Source: Pseudoneurospora amorphoporcata
Taxonomy: Eukaryota; Ascomycota; Sordariomycetes; Sordariales; Sordariaceae
Direction: 5' to 3'
DNA length: 18,261 bases
Assembly (NCBI GenBank): GCA_033297205.1
Contig: MU859428.1
Location: 1-18,261 of the forward strand
Part shown: positions 1 to 8,554 of the stretch, one piece after another
Numbering within the stretch: position 1 is the first letter of the stretch
How the letters are laid out: the number at the start of each line of letters is the position of its first letter
The notes under the pieces: generated by a model
What the model was told of the DNA's origin: nothing
The model's database searches: none
The model's input: the letters and a program-made list of their open reading frames with translations, nothing else
Made by a program: the position numbers and the translations under genes

Positions 1-95
<95 letters not shown>
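1..95. repeat. (TAT)n microsatellite
   Basis: A perfect trinucleotide run of about 31.7 units fills the window from its first base, so its true left end lies outside. No interruption is visible. Confidence 0.97.
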
Positions 96-96
<1 letters not shown>

Positions 97-97
<1 letters not shown>

Positions 98-170
98 CGC
101 ATTTACTACGGTCACTTATCGCAATCGTATTCACCGCGGTCGCATTCACTACAATCGCATTCTAATAACT
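97..170. repeat. imperfect ~15-bp tandem repeat next to the microsatellite
   Basis: About five degenerate units of 13-15 bp follow the microsatellite. Units with the form TCGCATTYACTACRR recur near 97, 125, 140 and 155. Several differences between units are C/T or G/A, so mutation pressure probably blurred a cleaner array. Confidence 0.6.
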
Positions 171-1016
171 ACTCTTTTCGATTTTTCTCAACAACTAAAT
201 ATCAGAAAAAGATATAACGTGTACCAAAATGACTGCCTAATTGAGACGAGCATTTTGGTAGTCTTTTCATTTTGATGCGTTTCCTAGAAGTGGCTTTTCA
301 TCTTAAGGATCTGTTTTAGCTCACAAATCTTCCCCTTTAGGGATGCGAGACACAGTGTTAATAGCACGGAATTTTCTGCACATTGGACGCCTATAGACAG
401 AACCTTCGCGCCTTTCTCGCGTCGATAGCGAGCTTACGGACCGCGACCTTTGGTACGGTTCTTTCGTATTACCTTTAGTAGGCTTAGCATATCTTCTCTC
501 CTCTAGACATGGACGTTTCAAGAATAAGTTTAGTATAGCGTTAAATAATTACTAAATTTATAATAAAGTCGATTATTTCAAATATAAATAACGTCCTTAA
601 TTAATTCTTAAAGGCTATTTTATATTTAGATTCGGGTTCAATATTAATATAAATATACTAATTATTAATAATAATATTTAGAATCGCCTAATAGAGGTTA
701 ATATACTATACTAGTATATAATATATTTAATATAAATAAACTAACTTAAGTTTAGTAGGCTTATAAAGAGGTCATATAATTTTGTAAGTATAGTTTCTTA
801 TATTATAAATTTATAGAGGTAGCATTTATTAAGAATTAGGGAACTATTAGCAAGTACGTAATAATTTTAAGCTAATTACTATTAGCGAAAGAGATATAAT
901 AAGTAGAACCATTAGTACTTTTAAATTTATTAATTAACGAGAGTGACAATAAAGTACTAGTCTTAGTTTATTATTACGAACTTAAGCAATAACGCGGACC
1001 AACCAGGTTGTTAGGA
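171..1016. other. AT-rich stretch, decayed repeat DNA, no gene
   Basis: No credible gene is visible. Positions 321-521 are less AT-rich and hold a 66-codon minus-strand frame with no domain I recognise. Positions 540-1010 are dominated by TA-rich sequence as expected of RIP-mutated transposon DNA. A 9-bp inverted repeat (ACCAAAATG / CATTTTGGT) lies at about 223-260. The last 25 bases before 1017 could be the end of a retrotransposon reading frame, but this is not secure. Confidence 0.6.
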
Positions 1017-1358
1017 TGTGACAGCCACGCTTATGATAAGATAGTGTAACGTAGGACTAGGAATAAGGACAGGGGAACGCCCGAAGGGCGCTCACAAATA
1101 GGAAGTGCTTACTGTAAGCAGAACACTATCGTGAGCAGACACTCCAAGACTAGGGCCTCAGAGAAAGGCACGGAGTATAAAGGAACGACTGGAGAACTTA
1201 GATTGTTAGATAGTTCAATAGTAGTCAATTGATCTTTATTACCGAGACTAGTATAATAATACCATACGTGTTGTGAACCTTTTGGCTTCACCGAACGACT
1301 CTGATAGTTACTACCTTTAGCTATCTTACTTGAGTAGATCAGACTGCCGTTCGTCACA
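1017..1358 (+). mobile_element. LTR of a gypsy-like retrotransposon
   Basis: The segment begins TGTGACAGCC and ends CGTCACA, so it has TG...CA ends inside a perfect 6-bp inverted repeat (TGTGAC / GTCACA). Its GC content is well above that of the flanks, and a TATAAAG box lies at 1176-1182, which sets the plus orientation. The flanking five bases do not match (TAGGA before, TTTAT after). It is therefore either one end of a degraded longer element or a solo LTR whose flank was lost. A TAGGA does occur at 1372-1376, 13 bp beyond the proposed end, but using it would spoil the CA terminus. The gypsy assignment rests on overall look only. Confidence 0.65.
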
Positions 1359-1514
1359 TTTATATACGTAATAGGAATTTAAAGCGGTCAGCTATTAATA
1401 GTTAAAATTTTAAAAAGAGGAAGTATAAAAGTAATAGTAAAGCGATTATAGAAAGTTTAAAGAATTTAATTAATATATTGATGAAAGAGGATAATAACTA
1501 TATTAAGAAGGTTA

Positions 1515-1758
1515 TGTGACGGTTCTGGTTGTCACATGCCAGGTGTCAAGGTTCTTATTGTCATATGGGTTCTATTCACCTCCTGGTTCCATTCACGGGT
1601 CTGGTTGTTATCTACGATCTAGGTATAAAACCCAGCTCTCGTATCGAGCCCTCCTGTTTAGGATTTCTCCTCTCTTCAACTTCTTGTCTTTCGTCCAAGT
1701 TAGGTAGCTAGGTAGTACAGTCTTTGCACTTCGTACGCATCCTTCCCTACGCGTGACA
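1515..1758 (+). mobile_element. solo LTR with 5-bp target duplication
   Basis: This 244-bp segment starts TGTGACGG and ends GCGTGACA. It is flanked by perfect direct repeats GGTTA at 1510-1514 and 1759-1763, the 5-bp duplication expected of LTR-retrotransposon integration. A TATAAA box at 1624-1629 fits an LTR promoter. No internal retroelement sequence is present, so it is best read as the product of LTR-LTR recombination. It is more GC-rich than its surroundings, suggesting later arrival or escape from mutation. The family is not identified. Confidence 0.85.
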
Positions 1759-1826
1759 GGTTATAATTGAAGAGAAGAAGGCAACTATAAATGAATAGTT
1801 AAATAAGGCGTTCAATATTTTTAAGT

Positions 1827-2605
1827 GAGAAAGTCTTTTCGCACTGCCCTCAATGTCTTCATACACTGCTCCCTCACTTTAATTTTTTTTGGACCAATAA
1901 TCTCACATGCATCCTTTAGCCTCCCCTTAGCGCACCTTAGCGCACATTAGCTCCCACTCCCTCCCCACTTTAGACCGCTAAGACCCAGATTTCAAGCCAT
2001 TACGCGCCCAGACCCGTGCAGTCGTACTGCACTAGCCACCTCTGGTCTGGGCGCCCAAACTAAGCTAGACTAGCTAGTCTAGCTTGGTCATTTTCTAGTA
2101 TCTGTACCTTGCTTCCTTTCTACACCAAACCACCACCGCACACATCACCACATCGCAGTCAGTCAATCAATCCACCTCAATACTAGCACGTCGCATCGCC
2201 AAGTAAACAAGGCGCTTGCATTTGGTCAATGGTAAGAAATGATCCATCAATTTTTCTATGCGTTTTTCCAGCTAACCGTAATACTACAAATGGCCAACGC
2301 GACGTACAAAAGTGCGACCGTACCACTAAGTGCCCTATAAGACAGCTATAAAAACGCCTTGTAAAAACTGGGTCTGGGTGCCAATCTGGCTGCACGTGCT
2401 GCAGTCTGGAGTCTGGGCTTGGCATGGCGTGAAAAATGTAATGCTCAGACTTACTAGCTGAAATCTATGAAAAAAACCACGCCAAAGTGTGATGTGGGTC
2501 CAGAGGTTATGTCTGTGAGATGATTAGTCCAAAAAGCGAGAGAGGGCGCGCCAAGTGGGGGAGCAGTGTATGAAGACATTGAGGGCAGTGCGAAAAGACT
2601 TTCTC
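1827..2605. mobile_element. non-autonomous inverted-repeat DNA transposon (copy 1), 8-bp target duplication
   Basis: The 779-bp element is bounded by terminal inverted repeats beginning GAGAAAGTCTTTTCGCAC. The outer 50 bp match almost perfectly, and weaker pairing continues to roughly 110 bp. Perfect 8-bp direct repeats TTTTAAGT flank it at 1819-1826 and 2606-2613. Eight-base duplications are typical of hAT, P and some Mutator-type transposons; the GAGA terminus resembles Mutator ends more than canonical hAT ends, so the superfamily is left open. The interior has no transposase-like frame; the 80-codon minus frame at 2183-2425 has no recognisable domain. It therefore needs a transposase supplied elsewhere. 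A second copy lies at 12053-12711. Confidence 0.9.
2004..2085. repeat. palindromes inside the copy-1 transposon
   Basis: Three symmetric structures are packed together. An 11-bp arm pair GCGCCCAGACC (2004-2014) / GGTCTGGGCGC (2044-2054) encloses a hairpin at 2016-2032 with arms GTGCAGT / ACTGCAC and a 3-nt loop. A perfect 24-bp palindrome follows at 2062-2085, centred on TAGCTA. They could fold as a cruciform or be leftovers of internal inverted duplication. Confidence 0.8.
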
Positions 2606-2613
2606 TTTTAAGT

Positions 2614-2952
2614 ACGATTAAGAAGATAAAATTGATAATAATATTACTAAATTCGTTTTTATTAAATAGGAGGCTTTTAAAGCAAAGGTAAATATCTTTG
2701 TAAAAATATCTTATAAAAAGTACAAAGTTTACTTTGAAAAGGTTAAAAAGAAGGTCGTTGGCGAGGGTAGAAATGGAAAAGGTAAAAATAGGGAGGGTAG
2801 AATTAGAGAGGGGAGAAATAGAAAGATGTATAGAATAGAAGTTGAACTTTTATTAAATTTGCTTATTGATTTTAATTTATAATAATATTAATTATAAAGC
2901 ATATAGCAAAGGATTTGTAGGTAGAATATAAGGCAACCCTAGATTTTTATAT
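2614..2952. other. AT-rich spacer with purine-rich tract
   Basis: No gene is visible. Positions about 2735-2840 are strongly purine-rich on the plus strand, with recurring GGGTAGAA / GGAGAAATAG-like motifs, and are embedded in TA-rich sequence. No terminal repeats or target duplications were found here. Confidence 0.6.
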
Positions 2953-2960
2953 TTTATTAT

Positions 2961-3399
2961 GAGAGACTCTACTCGCACGTTGATAAAACTCTATTCGCAC
3001 GTGGATCCACTTTTACTTTTTTAACTATAACTTGGTCAAACCTTGGTATATAAAACTAAAAGTAGAACCAAATTACTCGTCGATTTTTAATAGATTTTTG
3101 GAGGTATGTACTAAATGTATAACCTTAAGCATTACTTAAATACTACTTTCTTATACTTTTAGATATTTAAGTTTCTTAATTTTTTAGTTAGAAAAGCTTT
3201 TCTTCCTTACACTTTCTATTGGCTACTAAGTATATACAGTGTTTTTAGAGGCGGTGTTGTATAGAGAAAAAAATAAGAAAAAATATCATATACTTTTCAC
3301 CTCCTTATATAATTTTTTAGTACCTTAAAAAAGACATTAAACGTTACTTTTTCCTCAACGTGCGAATAGAGTTTTATCAACGTGCGAGTAGAGTCTCTC
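2961..3399. mobile_element. MITE-like DNA transposon with 42-bp TIRs and 8-bp target duplication
   Basis: This 439-bp element has terminal inverted repeats identical over at least 42 bp, starting GAGAGACTCTACTCGCACG. Perfect 8-bp direct repeats TTTATTAT flank it at 2953-2960 and 3400-3407. Each TIR holds two direct subrepeats of 22-bp period with the core ACTCTAYTCGCACG. The interior is AT-rich and non-coding. Its outer 18 bases agree with those of the 1827-2605 element at 14 positions and the duplication length is the same, so the two are probably sister families mobilised by related transposases. Confidence 0.88.
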
Positions 3400-3407
3400 T
3401 TTATTAT

Positions 3408-3691
3408 TATAATCTACTTTTATAATAATAATACACGACTACGAAAAAAAATCATATATATAAAAAAATTATACTATTGTAGTCATCTTATTAAGTTGAA
3501 TTAATATATTTAGTTTTTATAAAATTTAATGTACTTTTGTAGTAGATGTAAGTGTTGGAAATAGTATTAAGGTGAGGATAGCGGAACGTTAAGATTACAC
3601 TAATATAATTTAATATATCAAATATATTCGTTAAAATCTAGAATATTTCAATAAAAATTTAGTATCTATTATTGATACTTAATATTATATA
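3408..3691. other. AT-rich spacer
   Basis: Mostly TA-rich sequence with no gene or recognisable repeat boundary. A slightly GC-richer fragment at about 3540-3600 may be a transposon shard. Confidence 0.55.
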
Positions 3692-3696
3692 TTCTA

Positions 3697-3970
3697 TGTC
3701 ATAGGTCTGGCGCCCAGAGGTAATGCTTAGCTTTCATATGCTAGGCTGGTGCCTGCTGAAGGTCCTTTAGACCACCTGGCATGCCTCAGCTCGTTCGGCT
3801 CGTTTCGGCCCAGTCTTGGCATTTCTGGCACTTTCTTCCCCATACCCCTTTCGTATATTTAGCTGTGCCCAGTCTGAGCACCAGACTCTGGCTCGGATCT
3901 TTTCCTCCTTGTTAAATATTACAGCTTTCATCAAGGCCTACCTGCGTGTACACCTCGTAGAACCCTTACA
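3697..3970. mobile_element. solo LTR with 5-bp target duplication
   Basis: This 274-bp GC-richer island starts TGTCATAGG and ends CCCTTACA. Perfect 5-bp direct repeats TTCTA flank it at 3692-3696 and 3971-3975. TG...CA termini with a 5-bp duplication identify it as an LTR, and the absence of internal sequence makes it solo. It does not match the other LTRs in the window, so it is a separate family. Orientation is uncertain. Confidence 0.82.
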
Positions 3971-3975
3971 TTCTA

Positions 3976-4268
3976 GAAGGTAAATAATTTATAGTTCGAT
4001 AAATTCGGTTTTACTATTTTATTCAATTTGTTCAGTTTGAGAGGTGGTCTAGGTATTAGTACCCAAATTATACTATTTGCTTAATAATTCTAAGTTTGTT
4101 AAATACCTCTCCCTTCCTCCCTCCTCCTTTTTTTACTACTTAAATCTAAATTTTTTTTAACTAGATTCAACCCTTTATAATTCTCTCCTCTTTTTGAACG
4201 TGTTACAATAACTTTTCTACATCTTCTTAGTAATATAATCGTAATACTAGGCTATATAATTAAATGCG
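3976..4268. other. AT-rich spacer with pyrimidine tract
   Basis: No gene is visible. Positions 4105-4135 form a C/T-rich tract, and the rest is TA-rich decayed sequence. Confidence 0.55.
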
Positions 4269-4273
4269 CTACT

Positions 4274-4501
4274 TGTCACAGGATTAACCTATATCAGTTG
4301 TGCCAGCGATAGTCGCTTCTGAGATAACTATTGCTATTTGCTCTAATTAGCCAATAGCTTCCCGTCACGGACCCACTAGGGTTCGTGACTCGAGTTCCAT
4401 AAAGGCCAGTCTCCCGAGCGTATATCTGCACTTCTCTCCTTTCCTCTCTTCGTGCAATTACGCATATCTTATATTTACACCTAACCTTCACGCCCATGAT
4501 A
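4274..4501 (+). mobile_element. solo LTR, family shared with 12441-12683, RIP-damaged end
   Basis: The segment starts TGTCACAGGATTA and ends CCATGATA. Perfect 5-bp direct repeats CTACT flank it at 4269-4273 and 4502-4506. The expected TGACA terminus reads TGATA, a single C-to-T change in line with RIP. It aligns along its length, in the same orientation, with 12441-12683: a shared start, a GCCAATAG motif, a pyrimidine tract, then CGTRCAAYTACG and the ATGATA end. That second copy has its own target duplication, which supports these boundaries. Confidence 0.85.
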
Positions 4502-4555
4502 CTACTGTTGAATTTAACTTTGGTAAAATTATTACTAGCTGTACTTTTTTTTAAA

Positions 4556-5320
4556 CTATATGCTAATATTCTCTATTACTGAACTCCTTTTACGAGTAAT
4601 CATATTATCGAATATAAATACCTCTATTATATTAATAACCGTTTTAAATATACTAAGAAAATTATTATATTAAATTAACTAATTTAGTACCCCTGCCGTT
4701 GCTAAAATAATTTTATTCTATATTTTAATATTAAGATTAGAAATTATATAATAGATTCTAAAGGTTCCTTTTAACCAGCTGATAGTTTTCTCAATAATAA
4801 TATACTTCTAGCTATAATAAAGATTGTATAACTCTTTTAAATTAGTGGGTTTAAGGCTTGCTCTCTCAATTTCCTTTAAGTGATACTGAATACTTCGATG
4901 TAGTATAAGTAGTCAATTACTATACTTATACTTAGTATTAGCTAGATAAAACTATTTAAATAGGATTTTGAATCCTCGATTAAAGATACTATTTAGAACT
5001 TTTATATCGTTAGCTAAACCCTCCTAATTAGGTATTACAAAGGTTAGTATACTTTCAAGGGTATAAGTAATTAGTATATTAGTTAATAAACCTTCCTTCC
5101 TATTACGCTATAGCTTTAGTTATTTATACTAATTTTAATTAGGAAGTATGAATTATTGAGAACTCCTAGTACCCTTTTAAAAGTATTATATACCTTTGGA
5201 TCTACTATAATACTAAAGGAATTTATAGGTTTAAGAAGATGAATTTTATAAGTAGCTAGAATAAAGCATATATTTAAAACCTTATAGAACGCCCTATTTA
5301 GTATAGGTAAGTAAAGTATC
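4556..5320 (-). pseudogene. PIF-Harbinger transposase relic (DDE_Tnp_4 type), RIP-mutated
   Basis: Read on the minus strand with stops treated as mutated Q/W codons, a Harbinger-type DDE transposase is recognisable. In order: RAFYKVLN, then FKRVLGVLNNSYFLIK in place of the family's FKxxLGALDGTHxxIK, then RNRKEG, then NWEGLANDIKVLN in place of GWEGSAHDxxVLN. Next come FYLANTKY, YHLKEIERASLKPTN, KELYNLYYS, and IEKTISWLKGTFRIY matching VIERxFGVLKRRFRIL. The first catalytic D reads N, and the final E is kept in IEK. Several TAG stops and at least one frameshift (near 5115-5130) interrupt it; the last stop is at 4556-4558. It cannot make a working enzyme. Terminal repeats of the parent element were not found. 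The N-terminal helix-turn-helix part is unreadable. Confidence 0.75.
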
Positions 5321-5880
5321 CTATTATATCCTATTCTATTTTTAACTAATTTACATATAGTATTAATACTATAACTTATTAAGAAACTAGCGGATTAGAA
5401 AGTTAGATTTTAATTAATTACGAATATAAATATTAATACCTTCTTATATATAAATATATTTCGTATGCTAAATAATGAAGTATAATTTATTAATTACTAT
5501 ACTAGGATATAAAAGGTTTGGGGCCCTATCCGAATCAAGTCTTTAAACTAATTATAATACTTATATAGGAGGTCTTTAGTTACATACATCCCTCGCAATT
5601 TATATAAATTTATAGGAATAGGGGGGTTCTATAGTGTTAAAGCTATTGCTAGAATAATAATAACGGTTTATAGTATTCTCCTACGTATTTTAAGACGTTT
5701 ACGATATAGTACGAGTATTATAATAATTTAGATTAAGAATATTGTAATAGTATTAGTATAAGGTATAGTTACAAAAGAGGTCGTTACGTAGTCTCAAAAA
5801 TGATAAAAATTATTTAGAAGAGAAATTTTAGCAGCTCTTAAGGTGTTGAAATGCCTCTTTTGAAATTCATAAAGAATGTA
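5321..5880. other. AT-rich sequence, probably the 5' side of the Harbinger relic
   Basis: TA-rich sequence without an open frame. It lies upstream, on the minus strand, of the transposase relic and may contain its N-terminal region and terminal repeat, but no motif could be matched. Confidence 0.45.
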
Positions 5881-6420
5881 ATTATCTAATTGGTCAAGTG
5901 GCTAAAATGTGGGCTAGGAATTTTAGAAACTAGATTTGCTGGGATTTCTAGGCAAAAACAGTTCCAGGGCATTCGAACAGGCTTCTGAAATCTGGTTTCT
6001 GAACCTTTCAGAAGGCCATTTCCGCGTGCGCCGAACATACCCTAAGGTTGTCGGCTCCAACCTCAAAATCGAGCCGGTCTATCGCTGACATCGCTGACAT
6101 CGTCTCAATGTTTACATCAAGGGCCGTTAGTGGATTCATATCTTTCTCATCACTGATGTGAGCCTTAGAAGTTACTTGAATTCTACAATTTCTATGTGTC
6201 TGTGGAGTATGCTGTCTTATAACATGCCGGACACATCGTCCCCTGTTTGTTTAAACACCAGTTAAAAGCATGATGTAGATACCAACAACCTGTGTAGTGT
6301 GTACGATGAAGGAAACGCTGCCTCAAAACGCCGCGCCATTCAGGCCGAAGGAGATGGCCGTACCCAATAACAGTGAACATTTAACCAAAGAGTAGAAATG
6401 GAAATCAAACAATGCGCGCT
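5881..6420. other. intergenic region downstream of the lipase gene
   Basis: GC returns to normal here, marking the edge of the AT-rich block. The 3' untranslated region of the lipase must lie in the right half. A 9-bp unit (CGCTGACAT) is tandemly repeated at about 6084-6101. The 62-codon minus frame at 6192-6380 has no recognisable domain. Confidence 0.55.
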
Positions 6421-7910
6421 TTAAATCAAGAATTCCTCGTTCACCCAGTGGCTGAGCACTACCTTACCCTCCTCAAATGAAGGCTTCTCCATCCGCACAA
6501 TGATGGCAGCATGACTGTGCCGATCATTGTGAATCCAAACGGGATACTTGCGCCAGCCCAGTGCATCCAGCGCGTTGATAGCAGCAAACTGATATGGCGC
6601 CAGGGCAAGTGTGGGCTGGTGAGGATGGGACTGCTTGCGCTCGAGCGCCAGGATCTCCTGCTTGGAGGAATCGTCCGTCTCTTCGCCGGCATCGCTACCG
6701 GACAGCCCGAGATAGTCCTGGTTTTGTGAGCTGTTTAGGTCTTCATACGCATGTTCGACAGCTTCGCGCATCTCCTTGATCCATAGGTCCACCCGGTAAC
6801 TCTCAACGTTGATTCCCGCCAGGCCCTTTTCATGCAGCTTAACTCTCTTGGAACTTCGCACGGTTTGAACCCCGGAGTTGATAAAGAAAGCGACCAATCC
6901 CAAGGGGACAAAAACCGCTACGGCCAACATAAAGGGCACACTGTGTATCCATTTCTTCAGGTTGGCGATAAACGGTTCCTTCGGCTTGGGTGGCGCGGGT
7001 GATACGGGGTTTGTCGGATCCAGAACAACAGGCTCATATCCCTTGACGTAGTTCACATACATTTTATCCAAGTCGGTGTAAGGATCGGTTTTCGTTATGC
7101 CGGTGGTGTAGTGGACGGCAGACCTGTCGTTCACGATGTTCGTATAGAGAATTCGACGCTTGAACTTGGCAAGACCGCGCATGAAGATGGATTTCGGATC
7201 CGCCAGAACCGCAAGAAGTGGCTTTCCCGTGTTACGGAACTTATCAATACCGAAAAGTTGTCTCCCCGACATGCAAAGTGTACGGGCACCTAGTACGTTC
7301 CATACCTTATTTGGCCAACCGCGAAGAGGAGTGCGCACTCCAAGGAATGGGCTAGCAAATGCTGTAAATGTCTAGCACAAGCACGTTAGCTCATTGTCTT
7401 GTACTGTTCTTCGTCGAGAAAAGTCCATACCATGCATTCAAGGTTATCCAGCACACCTCGCGCATAAAGAAGGCCAATCGCATAGCGGGCAACTAGGCCG
7501 CCGAGGGAGTAGCCAGCGATGCTGATCTTCTTGATCTTTCCACCTCTGCTTTCGATAGCTTGTAGTTCCTCCTCGATCTCGTTACATACTCGTTCGCCGC
7601 CGAGCTCAATGCCATCGTAAGTAAATGATCCAGCGTTCCGCTTCGCTACGAGGATGTTCAACTTGTCGCGTAGGTGCTGGGCGCGCAAAGCCTTGGCCAC
7701 AGAGGCCATATGATTCGGGTTGCCCCATAGCTAGAGTGCAAGTTGCGGGTCAGTTGATGGTTCTGCAAAGTGCCACTGCATATAAAATTTGGCGATCATG
7801 CGCCATGCACAAGTACAGCATGGACAGGAGCTCAGTGCAATAAGACTTACACCATGTACCAAAACGCAGAGGTGGTCAGCCTCGACGTCGCCTCCGGTAT
7901 AATCCGCCAT
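6421..7910 (-). CDS. DUF676/ROG1-type serine lipase, alpha/beta hydrolase
   Basis: A three-exon gene: exon 1 7851-7910, intron 7731-7850 (GTAAGT...CTCTAG), exon 2 7431-7730, intron 7372-7430 (GTATGG...GCTAAC...TAG), exon 3 6421-7371. All junctions are phase 0 and give 436 residues ending in TAA, a usual full length for fungal members. The start ATG sits in a good context (ACCATGG). Visible motifs are LCVLVHGLWGNPNHM at the oxyanion-hole strand (residues 14-28), the nucleophile elbow GYSLGG with Ser95, FASPFLGVRTPLRG, NIVNDRSAVHYTTGI with probable catalytic Asp202, and DRHSHAAIIVR near the C-terminus with probable His405 or His407. One hydrophobic stretch at about 266-285 could be a membrane segment. 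The family hydrolyses lipid esters (yeast Rog1 is a monoacylglycerol lipase); the substrate here is unknown. No lesion is seen although transposon-rich DNA lies on both sides. Confidence 0.92.
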
Positions 7911-8554
7911 GGTTCGTTTATGATCAGCGATCAGGGACCGGTCGATAGATCGAAAAGAGAAGGGTAACAGTTTGAAAGTGGTAGTGGGTTGCCAAAGCAA
8001 TTTAAAGGTCGCCTTTACAGTGGAGGGAGCTTGACGGTGGGTTTTCAGGATAGGCGGCGCCACTACGGGAATACCTATAGCGCAACCCCCTGAACAACGA
8101 CCCAACAAGCCGGCATCGTCCCTGCAAAGCCGACAGTCTGGATGACGCGCTGGCTGCGGACAGTGGAGATCGGACGCCCGTCCGAAAACAGCCTGGATGC
8201 GATGCTGCCACGGGGTGGGTGGGGTACTGATAGGGCGCTGTTTAGGCCCAAGCGAAAGACGACTTCTCAATAGCACCGCCCGGACAGCACTAATGAAATG
8301 TCCTAGAAGAGAGATTGCATTCATATCAGTCCAAACGGGAGCTTATCAAACCGGAAAACGGGAACTAAGATGCGCCCGCTCGCTGTTCGTCCGGACACCA
8401 CGAGCACCGTAGGCTCAGCTGTCCATTGGCAAACCATAAGCCCTCATCACGCGGCGCGGCCGAAGCGGAACCTTTCTGATGGGCTGTGGAACGCCCTAAA
8501 ATCCGCATCTGATCTCGCCGGTCATGTCGCTTCGTGGCATAGGGCTGGCTACCT
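7911..8554. other. region upstream of the lipase gene
   Basis: This unmutated, normal-GC sequence should hold the lipase promoter and 5' untranslated region. The minus-strand frame of exon 1 stays open upstream to an in-frame ATG at 8324, so an N-terminal extension of about 138 residues is formally possible. Its predicted sequence is basic and low in complexity with no domain, and family members start near the VHGLWGN motif, so I prefer the ATG at 7910. No TATA box or binding site could be assigned. Confidence 0.5.

Noticed and set aside
2183..2425. 80-codon minus-strand frame as transposase of the 1827-2605 element
   Set aside because: Too short, no DDE-type or zinc-finger motif, and absent from copy 2.
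7731..8324. Separate 197-residue protein on the minus strand
   Set aside because: Its last part is exon 1 of the lipase reading into intron 1; the remainder is low-complexity 5' sequence without a domain.
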